From RGIG9379 sp031553005 (GTDB taxonomy: Bacteria > Bacteroidota > Bacteroidia > Bacteroidales > Paludibacteraceae), in contig JAVBMA010000022.1 in NCBI GenBank assembly GCA_031553005.1, positions 1 through 64,000 of the forward strand: a DNA stretch of 64,000 bases. Reading direction: 5' to 3'. Position numbers and translations under genes: made by a program. Below the pieces are notes generated by a model that worked only from the letters and a program-made list of their open reading frames with translations, was not told the DNA's origin and ran no database searches. Of the stretch, positions 1 to 8,639 are shown in pieces; the stretch's first letter is position 1; the number at the start of each line of letters is the position of its first letter.

Positions 1-1596
1 AAGAGGATAAGGACAACCTTGACCCATACAGATATGGTTCGTAATTGTGTCGGCAGGGCAGGGAAGTCCGGAAAATTGGGGACAGCCGAGAAAACAGGGA
101 AACCGGGGAAGTACTTTAAAGGGGAAATAGAAAATTTCCGTATTTATAACCGCGAACTGAATTGTACCGAGATTAGCAAACTTGCGGGAAAAACTTTCCC
201 GCCGGGATGGAAACAGCAGTTGCAAGCGGCTATTCAGGGGATCAGCCGCCTTTATAAGGTAAATATTGTATACTCTTCTCTTCCGGGTGGCTACCGGGCT
301 ACCCAACTGATTAACCTGCGACGTGGTTCGTGCGATGATTACGCGGTTTGGGGCACATCTGTCTTCCGCTCGTTGGGCATTCCTTCGGCAATCGATTTTG
401 TGCCGCAATGGGCAAACCGCAGCATGGGGCACTCATGGAATGCGCTTTATACCGGAAATGGCAGGATGGAGGATTATTCATTCGGCGCTATGTCGGACGT
501 TATCGGCTACCACATGAAAGACAATGAAGACAATGAAAAGAACAAAGCCGCTAAAGTTTTCAGGAAGACTTTCGGTAAACAGCCGGAAACTCCTGCCATG
601 CAACAAAAAGATAGGTACTTGCCGCCTCTTTTCCGGAACCCTTGCGTCAGGGACGTGACCGATACCTATCTGGACTGCATGGATGTGTCTGTTACCCTCA
701 CACAGGAACCTTCGAAAAAAAGGGAATATGCCTATTTGTGTAATTTTAATAATAGTGTATGGATTCCGGTACATTGGGGCGAAATAAAAGAAGGAAAAGT
801 TACTTTTACAAAAATGGGAAAAGATGTTGCCTACTTGCCTGTTTACTACAGCTGGAACGGCATCCAGCCTGCGGCAGAGCCTTTTATACTAACCAAAGAT
901 GGAGAGATGAAAAAACTTATTCCCGATCATTCGAAAAAACAGTCCCTTGTCCTGACCCGGAAATACCGTTTGGGCAGAGTCCCGGAAAAAGGTAAATTAC
1001 TTGTCGGAGGCCGGTTTCAGGTGGCAAACAAAGAAGATTTCAGCGATTCGTTGACAGTGTATGCAGTCAACGATATACCGGAAATACGTTATAATTCTGT
1101 TCGTTTAACATTGAATAAGCCGTACCGTTATTTTCGCTTTTGGGCGGCACACTCGCAGGGAGGCGAGATTTCGGAAATAGAAATTTATTCGGCGGAAACG
1201 GGGGTAAAGTTATCCGGAAGTGTGATTGGAAATAAAAATTGCCCGAAAGGATGGGAAGCGGAAAAGGCATTTGACAACGACCCTTTAACTTCCTACAAAT
1301 GTGAATGGAACGAAACAGGCTGGGTTGGTTTGGATTTCGAGAAGCCTGTGAACATTGCAAGTTTCCGTTACCTGCCGCGCAACGACGATAATTTTATTAA
1401 AGAAGGGGAGGAGTACGAACTTTTTTATTGGGAAAATAACCAATGGATTTCGTTGGGAAAACAGGTCGGGACTTCAAAACAGTACTTGGAGTATACTGAT
1501 GCACCTTCCAATGCCCTGTTTTGGTTAAGAAACCATACCAAAGGAAAAGAGGAACGGATTTTTACGTATGAAGATGGGAAACAAGTTTGGTGGTAA
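1..1596 (+). CDS. Transglutaminase-like protein with C-terminal F5/8-type domain, 5' end outside window
   Basis: The frame is open from base 1, so the gene very probably begins to the left; the first usable start inside the window (TTG at 19) is arbitrary. The first ~60 residues end in GEIENFRIYNREL, which resembles the last strand of a LamG/concanavalin A-like domain. A transglutaminase-type core follows: the nucleophile Cys is in RGSCDDY (codon 331-333) and the His in GHSWNAL. From about base 1110 to the end the protein resembles an F5/8 type C (discoidin) carbohydrate-binding domain (YRYFRFWAA, AFDNDPLTSY, WVGLDFEKPV). This suggests a secreted or surface protein acting on, or bound to, glycan or protein. 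The Gly/Lys-rich stretch near residues 10-35 is unlike a folded domain and may be a linker or a decayed junction. It converges on glmM. Confidence 0.7.
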   Translation, partial: KRIRTTLTHTDMVRNCVGRAGKSGKLGTAEKTGKPGKYFKGEIENFRIYNRELNCTEISKLAGKTFPPGWKQQLQAAIQGISRLYKVNIVYSSLPGGYRATQLINLRRGSCDDYAVWGTSVFRSLGIPSAIDFVPQWANRSMGHSWNALYTGNGRMEDYSFGAMSDVIGYHMKDNEDNEKNKAAKVFRKTFGKQPETPAMQQKDRYLPPLFRNPCVRDVTDTYLDCMDVSVTLTQEPSKKREYAYLCNFNNSVWIPVHWGEIKEGKVTFTKMGKDVAYLPVYYSWNGIQPAAEPFILTKDGEMKKLIPDHSKKQSLVLTRKYRLGRVPEKGKLLVGGRFQVANKEDFSDSLTVYAVNDIPEIRYNSVRLTLNKPYRYFRFWAAHSQGGEISEIEIYSAETGVKLSGSVIGNKNCPKGWEAEKAFDNDPLTSYKCEWNETGWVGLDFEKPVNIASFRYLPRNDDNFIKEGEEYELFYWENNQWISLGKQVGTSKQYLEYTDAPSNALFWLRNHTKGKEERIFTYEDGKQVWW

Positions 1597-1608
1597 AAAA
1601 TAAAACAT

Positions 1609-1650
1609 GGAGAATACAGATAAAACCAAACTGTTTTTTCTGCATTCTCC
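1609..1650. terminator. Hairpin between convergent genes
   Basis: A 12-bp arm (ggagaatacaga, 1609-1620) pairs with 1639-1650 with one mismatch, and there is T-rich sequence in the loop and after it. It lies between the stop of the transglutaminase gene and the stop of glmM, so it could end transcription from both sides. Confidence 0.5.
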
Positions 1651-1661
1651 GCACTTTAATA

Positions 1662-3053
1662 TTATATCTCTGCCAGTTTACGTATATCTTCCATGATTGT
1701 CAGTGCCAGAGAGTCAGCTTCTTTTTGGGAAGATGCTTCCGCGTAAATACGGATAATCGGTTCCGTATTTGATTTGCGCAAGTGTACCCACTTATCCGGA
1801 AAATCTATTTTTACACCGTCAATGTCATTGACTTCTTCGTTTTTATATTTCGTTTTTATATCCGCTAAAATGAGGTCCACATCAATTCCCGGAGTGAGTT
1901 GTATTTTGTTTTTGGAAATATAATACTCCGGATATTTCCTGCGTAGTTCCGAAACTTTGATTTTCTCTTTTGCCAATAATGAAAGGAAAAGGGCAATTCC
2001 AACCAATGCATCGCGGCCGTAGTGGCTTGCCGGATAAATTATGCCTCCGTTTCCTTCTCCGCCAATGACGGCAGAAGTTTCTTTCATCTTTGTTACAACA
2101 TTCACTTCTCCTACAGCTGCTGCATTATAAGTTCCTCCATGCATACGGGTAACGTCGCGCAGTGCCCGGGTAGAGCTTAGGTTGGATACCGTATTGCCCG
2201 GAGTATGGCTCAGGACATAGTCGGCCACCGATACCAATGTATATTCCTCTCCAAACATAGAACCATCCTCGCAAACCATCGCTAAACGGTCTACATCAGG
2301 ATCGACTACAAATCCTACATCAGCCTTCTTGGTTTGTACTAAACAGGATATCTCCGTTAAGTGTTCCGGAAGGGGTTCCGGATTGTGCGGGAAGTGTCCG
2401 TTCGGTTCACAATAGAGCTTTAATACGTTTTTTACACCCAGTTTTTCGAGCAGTTCGGGTAGGATAATTCCCCCCACGGAATTTACGCAATCGATAGCTA
2501 CTGTGAAGTTTGCCTTGCGTATAGCTTCCGTATCAACCAATTTGAGGTTTAATACATCTTCTATATGTATCCGGTTATAATCGTTTTTACATGTAATTGT
2601 TCCCAAACTATCAACATCGGCAAAGACAAAATCCTCTTTTTCGGCTATTGCCAATACCTCTTTGCCGTCCTGATCGCTTAGGAATTCACCCTTTTCGTTT
2701 AGTAGCTTCAATGCATTCCATTGTTTCGGATTGTGGCTGGCAGTAAGGATGATTCCTCCGGCGGCTTTCTCTTTTTGTACCGCAATTTCAGTGGTAGGAG
2801 TAGTCGCTAATCCGATGTTTACTACATTCATTCCCAGTCCGACGAGAGTTCCTGTTACTAAACTGTCTGCCATTTCTCCCGAAATGCGGGCATCGCGTCC
2901 TACAACGATTGTTTTATTTGGAGAAGAGGTATTCTTTTTTATCCAGGAACCGTAGGCTGCCGTAAATTTTACGATATCCAAAGGGCTTAGCCCTTCTCCG
3001 ACTTTACCTCCGATTGTCCCGCGGATACCCGAAATTGATTTTATAAGTGTCAT
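1662..3053 (-). CDS. glmM: Phosphoglucosamine mutase / phosphohexomutase
   Basis: A 463-residue alpha-D-phosphohexomutase. The phosphoserine loop TASHNP is at residues 104-109 (S106), the metal loop is DPDVDR, the sugar-specificity loop is GEGNGG, and the C-terminal phosphate-binding loop is SNTEPIIRIY. In the GlmM family the enzyme converts glucosamine-6-P to glucosamine-1-P on the way to UDP-GlcNAc, the precursor of peptidoglycan and LPS. The length and all four motifs are intact. A phosphomannomutase/phosphoglucomutase role cannot be excluded by motifs alone, since the family is promiscuous. It is transcribed alone, divergently from the TamA-like gene, and the start is an ATG. Confidence 0.85.
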   Translation of the reverse strand: MTLIKSISGIRGTIGGKVGEGLSPLDIVKFTAAYGSWIKKNTSSPNKTIVVGRDARISGEMADSLVTGTLVGLGMNVVNIGLATTPTTEIAVQKEKAAGGIILTASHNPKQWNALKLLNEKGEFLSDQDGKEVLAIAEKEDFVFADVDSLGTITCKNDYNRIHIEDVLNLKLVDTEAIRKANFTVAIDCVNSVGGIILPELLEKLGVKNVLKLYCEPNGHFPHNPEPLPEHLTEISCLVQTKKADVGFVVDPDVDRLAMVCEDGSMFGEEYTLVSVADYVLSHTPGNTVSNLSSTRALRDVTRMHGGTYNAAAVGEVNVVTKMKETSAVIGGEGNGGIIYPASHYGRDALVGIALFLSLLAKEKIKVSELRRKYPEYYISKNKIQLTPGIDVDLILADIKTKYKNEEVNDIDGVKIDFPDKWVHLRKSNTEPIIRIYAEASSQKEADSLALTIMEDIRKLAEI

Positions 3054-3268
3054 GTGTATAAATTAAATGAATCTTGATATTCTGACCTTAATTCAAAAAA
3101 ATGAAACAAAGTACAAATTTACCGGCTTTAATTGCTTTTTATAAACAAAAACAAAATTATTCCGCAAATTCATGATACCTCGGGCAAAATTAACAAAAAG
3201 GAGTATTTATAGGCATATAAATATGAAAATTTAATGTCTTGCTCACTGTTTTACTTTTGTTTATAAAC

Positions 3269-3276
3269 TATCTTTG
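3269..3276 (+). promoter_or_regulatory. Bacteroidota -7 element for the TamA-like gene
   Basis: TATCTTTG matches the Bacteroidota -7 consensus TAnnTTTG and lies 23 bases before the ATG at 3300. No clear TTTG was found at the expected -33 distance. The position supports the ATG at 3300 as start and argues against the TTG at 3291. Confidence 0.5.
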
Positions 3277-3299
3277 CATAAAATTCTCTTTTGCGTAAA

Positions 3300-5615
3300 A
3301 TGAGCTTTAATCAAAAATTCGTACCGGCTCTTATTTCTATTTTTATAGCGGCACTTTTATCGTCCTGCTCTTCAACCAAATTTGTCCCCGATGGCAATTA
3401 TTTGTTGAATAAAGTAGAGATAAAAGTAGATGAGAAAAGCCAGAATGAAAAAGAATTGTCCCATTTCCTGCGACAGGAACCCAATTTTAAAGTTTTCGGT
3501 ATATACCGCCTTTACCTGTCACTCTATAACCTTTCAGGCAGGGACTCTACTAAGTGGTTGAATAAAAACCTCCGGCTGATAGGCGAAAAACCTGTCATAT
3601 ATGATCCGTTTCAAACATACCGTTCGGAGAAGGAACTCCAAAAGTATATGCAGACAAAGGGCTATATTAATGCCCAAGTAGCATCAGAGGTTGAATATAA
3701 GAAGAAAAAAGCCAAGGTAACTTATGTTGTTACCGCAAATGAACCGTACCGGGTTCGTAATATTAACTATAATTTTTCCATTGACAGTGAAATTGATTCT
3801 TTGATGCAGAACCGAGGATTGAGAAATACCCGGCTGGCAAAAGGAATGCTTTTTGACACGGATGTTTTGGATAAGGAACGGGAGAGGATTACTCAGCTTC
3901 TCAGGAGGCAGGGATATTACTATTTTAATAAAGAATACCTCTCTTATACTGCCGATAGCTCTTTGCGCAGCCATCAGGTTGATATTACATTGAACCTGAA
4001 ACCGTTTGTTCGCGTTATTCCGGACGGAACAATAGAGGAGGGAACGCATGAAAAGTATACAATCCGCCGGATTAATGTTTATACATTAAAAGATAGCCGT
4101 TCGAATGTTAATTCTCCGCTGCTGACTTTCGATACGATCAAATATACTCCGACACTGTATATTTTCTCTCAAAATCGGAAGCCGTTAATACGTCCCAAGA
4201 TTATCGAAGACGAATTACGTATTTTCCCGGGTCAACCGTACAGCGATTTTTTTGTGGAGAGAACCTATACAAGGTTTAACTCATTAGGGATTATCCGTTC
4301 AACAAATATTCAATTCAATGATCTGAAAAATGGTTTAAATGAACTGGACTGCTCAATTATTCTGGCTCCTGCCAAACCCCATTCGTTTTCGTTCGATGTA
4401 GAAGGAACCAATTCTTGGGGTGACCTTGGTTTTGCTACTAACGTAGGTTATCAGCACCGGAATATTTTCAGGGGATCCGAATTACTGAGTGTTAAATTCA
4501 GGTATGCCCAGGAAGCTTATTCCGGAATCAAAGACATTTTGAAAAAAAATACTATAGATATAGGAGGCGAAACAAGTTTGACTTTTCCCCGCTTTCTATT
4601 CCCTTTTCTTTCCAAGCCATTCAAGCAAAGGATTAATGCCCAGACCGAGTTTAAGCTCTCTTACAATTATCAGATCCGGCCAAACACGTTCGAGAGGACA
4701 ATTGCAACCATGGGTATGAAATATATATGGAATATGCGCCGTTTCTACCGTTATACATTCGATATCGTTGATTTGAACTATGTTAAGATCAATACCGATC
4801 CTTCTTTTGATTCTTTGTACAGCGCGCCTAAATATTCTGTGTTGAGATACAGTTATTCCGATCACTTTATCCTGAATGCGGGATTTACCTTGATGTATGA
4901 CGATCAATTTAATGCGCAGGTATTGAACAAAAAATATTACCGTGTCTCTGTTGAAAGTGCGGGCAATTTGCTCTATGCATTCAGCTATTTAGCCAACAGG
5001 CCTAAAAATAGCGATGGTTTTTATGAAATAGCTAATATACCTTATTCACAATACGTAAAGGGGGAATTAGCTTATTCTTATAACCGCTATATTGATAGAA
5101 AGAACCGGATTGTTTATCATGCCGGATTTGGTATTGCCTATCCTTATGGAAATGCCCAGATAGTCCCTTTCGAAAAGCGTTTTTTTGGAGGTGGGGCTAA
5201 CGGCGTCCGGGGATGGGCTGTTCGTACGCTGGGACCCGGTAGCTTTGCTTATGAGAATGAAGAAGACTTTGTGCAGCAATCCGGAGATATTAAACTGGAC
5301 TTGAATATAGAATACCGCTCCAAGCTCTTTTGGAAAATGGAGTTGGCTGCCTATATTGATGGAGGGAATATCTGGACGATAAAAAATTACCAGTCGCAGC
5401 CCGGCGGATATTTTCGTATAGACGAGTTTTATAAGCAAATTGCGTTGGCTTACGGTTTAGGTCTCCGGTTTGACTTTACTTATTTCCTTATCCGGTTTGA
5501 TACGGGTGTCAAGGCTTACGATCCGGCAAAGGAAGGCTCGAAGCGCTGGCGCTTTAAAAACTTTAGTTGGTCTGATGATACCGCATTTCACTTTGCGATA
5601 GGTTATCCATTCTGA
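3300..5615 (+). CDS. TamA/BamA-family outer-membrane assembly protein (lipoprotein)
   Basis: About 771 residues from the ATG at 3300; an upstream TTG at 3291 is in frame but less likely. The N-terminus is a lipoprotein signal with lipobox LSSCSS. It is followed by POTRA-like repeats (about residues 25-350) and a C-terminal 16-strand barrel of the Omp85 type, including the conserved loop RFFGGGANGVRGW (VRGW motif) and a closing strand ending in aromatic F (HFAIGYPF). Bacteroidota carry this lipidated TamA-like protein as a lone gene. Its role is insertion or translocation of outer-membrane proteins or lipids. The exact substrate is not visible here. The next feature downstream is tRNA-Arg. Confidence 0.85.
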   Translation: MSFNQKFVPALISIFIAALLSSCSSTKFVPDGNYLLNKVEIKVDEKSQNEKELSHFLRQEPNFKVFGIYRLYLSLYNLSGRDSTKWLNKNLRLIGEKPVIYDPFQTYRSEKELQKYMQTKGYINAQVASEVEYKKKKAKVTYVVTANEPYRVRNINYNFSIDSEIDSLMQNRGLRNTRLAKGMLFDTDVLDKERERITQLLRRQGYYYFNKEYLSYTADSSLRSHQVDITLNLKPFVRVIPDGTIEEGTHEKYTIRRINVYTLKDSRSNVNSPLLTFDTIKYTPTLYIFSQNRKPLIRPKIIEDELRIFPGQPYSDFFVERTYTRFNSLGIIRSTNIQFNDLKNGLNELDCSIILAPAKPHSFSFDVEGTNSWGDLGFATNVGYQHRNIFRGSELLSVKFRYAQEAYSGIKDILKKNTIDIGGETSLTFPRFLFPFLSKPFKQRINAQTEFKLSYNYQIRPNTFERTIATMGMKYIWNMRRFYRYTFDIVDLNYVKINTDPSFDSLYSAPKYSVLRYSYSDHFILNAGFTLMYDDQFNAQVLNKKYYRVSVESAGNLLYAFSYLANRPKNSDGFYEIANIPYSQYVKGELAYSYNRYIDRKNRIVYHAGFGIAYPYGNAQIVPFEKRFFGGGANGVRGWAVRTLGPGSFAYENEEDFVQQSGDIKLDLNIEYRSKLFWKMELAAYIDGGNIWTIKNYQSQPGGYFRIDEFYKQIALAYGLGLRFDFTYFLIRFDTGVKAYDPAKEGSKRWRFKNFSWSDDTAFHFAIGYPF

Positions 5616-5673
5616 TGATTTACAGGTATATATGTTCTCTTTATAAATGAATCAAATATATTCATGCGGATTT

Positions 5674-5705
5674 TTTGCAATAAATTCAAAATATATTTAT
5701 CTTTG
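5674..5705 (+). promoter_or_regulatory. Promoter of tRNA-Arg
   Basis: TTTG at 5674-5677 and TATCTTTG at 5698-5705 are separated by 20 bases. This is a full match to the Bacteroidota -33/-7 promoter (TTTG ... TAnnTTTG). It lies 17 bases before the mature tRNA 5' end. Confidence 0.75.
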
Positions 5706-5722
5706 CGCTCTCAAATAAGGAT

Positions 5723-5796
5723 GGTCGGGTAGCTCAGTTGGATAGAGCAACAGCCTTCTAAGCTGTGGGTCAAGGGTTCGAATCCCTTCCTGATCA
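5723..5796 (+). tRNA. tRNA-Arg (anticodon TCT)
   Basis: The cloverleaf is readable by eye. The acceptor arm ggtcggg pairs with cctgatc with two G-T wobbles. The anticodon stem ACAGC/GCTGT encloses loop CTTCTAA with anticodon TCT, reading AGA. The T arm is AAGGG-TTCGAAT-CCCTT and the discriminator base is A5796. CCA is not encoded. Confidence 0.95.
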
Positions 5797-5802
5797 CTAA
5801 AT

Positions 5803-5842
5803 AAAATGCCAATATCTTACAAATAAGATTGTTGGCATTTTT
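5803..5842 (+). terminator. Terminator after tRNA-Arg
   Basis: An inverted repeat (aaaatgccaatatctta with taagattgttggcattttt) with a CAAA loop is followed by a T-rich tail. It is placed 7 bases after the tRNA. Confidence 0.7.
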
Positions 5843-6011
5843 GTTTTATAAAAAATCCTCACGCAAATCCTGTTTATTTTTATGGCAAAAATAGCACATC
5901 GAAAAATCACTGCCTTTTAATGTGGAATTATGTATAATAAGTTGGTTTTTAGGCAGGCTAAATCCGGGGGATTTATATGTTTATAGGTAAATAATCAAGA
6001 TTTTCTATATT

Positions 6012-6080
6012 CGACTCCTATTGGAGTCGTACAAATTGGTTTGTCATTGTTGTCTATAAACATATAATGCCTTCGGCATT
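6012..6080. repeat. REP-like pair of small palindromes
   Basis: Two short hairpins lie close together: cgactcc-TATT-ggagtcg at 6012-6029 and aatgcc-TTC-ggcatt at 6066-6080, in an otherwise AT-rich spacer of about 300 bases (5797-6100). They sit directly before the truncated ORF6N fragment. The rest of the spacer shows no gene. Confidence 0.45.
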
Positions 6081-6100
6081 AATTTCAAGATAATCTTCTA

Positions 6101-6511
6101 TTGACAAAAGATGAATGGAAAGAACTGGTCACAATTTGTGACCACATACCGGAAACAATGAAACATAGCTATATTCCGCCGTTTGCATTTTCCGAACACG
6201 GGGTAACTATGTTGTCAAGCGTACTAAGAAGTGATATTGCTATTGAGGCAAATATTCTGATAGTTCGCGCTTTCGTTGCAATGAGACAACTTGTAATCAG
6301 TAGGCCTGCTAACGGGATAAAAGAATTGCAAAATGAAATGAAGGAGCTAAAACAATACATTGAAGATGCATTTACCGACTATAACGACATTAACGAAGAT
6401 ACCCGTATGCAATTGGATCTGATCAATGAAACATTAGCTGAATTGCAAGTGAAAAACAGAGAGCAGAATAAGCCTCGTAATCCGATAGGATTTGTTACAT
6501 CAAAAAAATAG
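6101..6511 (+). pseudogene. 5'-truncated ORF6N-domain DNA-binding protein
   Basis: The 136 codons match the second part of ORF6N-domain proteins: the segment TKDEWKELVTICD, then FAFSEHGVTMLSSVLRS, then a coiled-coil tail ending NPIGFVTSKK. From what I know of the family, intact members have about 50 more residues at the N-terminus, including the start of the domain. Here the frame is closed by a TAA at 6080-6082 and the sequence before TTG 6101 does not resemble the family. The product is therefore probably a relic, with the missing part replaced by the palindrome-bearing spacer. A short product from TTG remains possible. No phage or mobile gene accompanies it. Confidence 0.65.
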
Positions 6512-6707
6512 AAGACAAAGAGTAATTGTAAATATTTAATAATGTGTTTTTAACTGTTTATTGTCTCATTAATAGATTGGTAACTTGTAACTCAATAGTT
6601 AGTAACTACTTAAAATGAAAAAATAACGGGAAATTGTTAGAAAAAGTCTCTTTTGTTTTGTTATATCTCAAAAAGGTCAGATTTGTTTAACTTTAATAAT
6701 TTAAGAA

Positions 6708-7316
6708 ATGAAAAAAATCCTTTTTCTGATATTTGCAGTATTGTCGTTAATCCTTTTACCCGGTTCATGTAAAAATAAGAAGGAGAGTGTTTTACAAAAG
6801 AATGCGGAAAAATATACAAGAGAAAACTTTAAAGAGATATCCTCTTTTAAAACGATCCGGTTGGAGTTTGCGGACTCAATAACTATGTTACAGGCAATAA
6901 ACAATCAAATAGCTCTTTTGGATTCGTTTATCAGTCAGTCTAAAAAGGAGATTGCCGATAGCCGCTATGCGATTGAAGATTTGGGAAAAGATAGCCGTTC
7001 CGAATCAGGTCTTCAGCTTTATTTTGAAAAGATAAAAAATCGCAGCATGGATATAAGTAAAAATAATGAATTGATAGATTTCTTGAAAATTGTCCGGAAA
7101 GCCGATAATGTCAATGATGCCTGTGCTTATAAATATGATTATGAAATAGAAGCAAAAGCCGCAACTCTTGAATATATCAATTTCATTCTTTTATGCGGTA
7201 AAGATTATAATATTATCCAAATGGTAAAAAATCCGGATGAAGTGGACAAATCTCCTTGCGAAATTCCCGGTTATAATGAAAAATATGCAGAAGTAGATAA
7301 GAAATATAATTATTGA
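6708..7316 (+). CDS. Hypothetical lipoprotein
   Basis: 202 residues that I do not recognise as a named family. The N-terminus is a SPII signal with lipobox LLPGSC (Cys at about residue 21) followed by Lys-rich KNKKE. The mature part is mostly helical and charged (for example DSFISQSKKEIADSRYAIEDLG) with two further Cys near the C-terminus. It is monocistronic, and paired hairpins at 7391-7454 follow it. An envelope location is likely; the function is unknown. Confidence 0.7.
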   Translation: MKKILFLIFAVLSLILLPGSCKNKKESVLQKNAEKYTRENFKEISSFKTIRLEFADSITMLQAINNQIALLDSFISQSKKEIADSRYAIEDLGKDSRSESGLQLYFEKIKNRSMDISKNNELIDFLKIVRKADNVNDACAYKYDYEIEAKAATLEYINFILLCGKDYNIIQMVKNPDEVDKSPCEIPGYNEKYAEVDKKYNY

Positions 7317-7390
7317 AAGGTTTGTTACGGGTCTGTAGCGGAATTTTTGTCAGAATTTAAATCTCCAATTTAAACTTTATAAGCATTAAA

Positions 7391-7454
7391 TTAAAATAGC
7401 CCCAAATCAAGTGGGGCTATTTTAATATTTCCGGTTTTTAAAAACCGGAAATAT
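7391..7454. terminator. Tandem hairpins, probable bidirectional terminator
   Basis: The first stem is ttaaaatagcccc (7391-7403) with ggggctattttaa (7413-7425). It is followed without a gap by a perfect 30-base palindrome at 7425-7454 (atatttccggttttta and its complement). It separates the lipoprotein gene from the convergent glsB. Confidence 0.75.
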
Positions 7455-7491
7455 AATTCTTGTATATCATGAATGATAGGAAATTAAAAAC

Positions 7492-8466
7492 TTAGCAAAT
7501 TTTTCCGTACCCCGGGTCCATTTTATTATTTGTGATACACTCTTCGATATAAGTATGTACATGGCGGACTCTCTTCTCTTCAAAAATTTCCTCTACCGTA
7601 ATCATCAATCCCGTCTCTTCTACTTCTCCGAATTCATCATTAATAGTAGTTCCGAATGTACGCATGGTAGGAGACAACGACATGTAAGCACTGATTAGCG
7701 GCGGGATATTTCTTCCTCTTTTCCGTACCTCTTCTTTCAGTATCAGATAATTCTCCTTGTAGTTGCTACCGTGAAATATCTTCTTCATCTCTTCTGTATC
7801 AAACGAGACTTCCATCGGCTTGAGCGGATAAATCAGATGGTCTTCGTCCGGGAAGTATTTGCTCATAAAATACAGAATCAGGTTTCGCGCATTCTCTCCG
7901 AAAGAAGGGTACATAGTCGCTTTTCCGAAAAAGTATTTTGAATGTGGCAGGTTGATAATCAATGCACCCAATCCGTCCCAAAGGTTATCCAATGCAAATA
8001 AGCTCTTGGAGCCCATCCGGGTAGATTGGTATTCCGGACGTACAAAAGAGCGTCCCAACTCAATTGTGCAAGGCAAATATTCTTTGATAAATTTTTCGGA
8101 ATAACCAAAAAGATGAGATGAGGTCAATTTGGGAATATTATTTTCATCAAATGAAACTTCGGAGCCATGGATATAACGGTATCCTCCTATGATTTCTTTT
8201 TCGACAGGATTCCATACGATTAATTGCTGATATGGTTTTTCCATATAATCGTATTCGTCGATATCCGTCGAAAAGCCGGTACCTCCTCCGGAAGCCCGGA
8301 AAGAAATTTCTCTCAGGCGGCCTATCTCCAACATTACATTAGGAGCATTATGTTGGGTTACAACATAAATTTCGTTATTACATTTATTTGTTTTTCGTAA
8401 GAATCTCTCAGAGGTCAATTCCGCCTCTAACAATTCGACACTTACCGGTTCGATAATCGCTTCCAT
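7492..8466 (-). CDS. glsB: GNAT-type N-acyltransferase, glycine lipid synthesis
   Basis: 324 residues that resemble the OlsB/GlsB N-acyltransferases (the old 'hemolysin' GNAT group). Visible segments include LEIGRLREISFRASGGGTG near residue 45, YRYIHGSE, and ELGRSFVRPEYQ, the acyl-donor binding region. In Bacteroides, GlsB adds a 3-hydroxy fatty acid to glycine, giving the monoacylated glycine lipid used as precursor of serine-dipeptido-type lipids. The gene lies 173 bases downstream of the partner glsA on the same strand, which strongly supports this role rather than ornithine lipid formation. Substrate choice (glycine or ornithine) is inferred from phylum and pairing, not from residues. Confidence 0.7.
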   Translation of the reverse strand: MEAIIEPVSVELLEAELTSERFLRKTNKCNNEIYVVTQHNAPNVMLEIGRLREISFRASGGGTGFSTDIDEYDYMEKPYQQLIVWNPVEKEIIGGYRYIHGSEVSFDENNIPKLTSSHLFGYSEKFIKEYLPCTIELGRSFVRPEYQSTRMGSKSLFALDNLWDGLGALIINLPHSKYFFGKATMYPSFGENARNLILYFMSKYFPDEDHLIYPLKPMEVSFDTEEMKKIFHGSNYKENYLILKEEVRKRGRNIPPLISAYMSLSPTMRTFGTTINDEFGEVEETGLMITVEEIFEEKRVRHVHTYIEECITNNKMDPGYGKIC

Positions 8467-8639
8467 TCAGCTTTTTCGTTATTTCAATTTTCTGATAACC
8501 TATGTTCAATTTAGGGAAATCCCTATTTTTGATGCTTTAGAATAAGATTCCTCTTTGTACCTTGCGGATAGAAAGGGGAATTTTATACTCAACAGGGTGG
8601 ATTTTATTCTGTTATTTTTTTGTTAAAAAATTCTCAATC

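Noticed and set aside
478..774. Minus-strand frames inside the transglutaminase gene (and other frames antiparallel to clear genes)
   Set aside because: They overlap well-supported genes and show no domain or codon pattern of their own.
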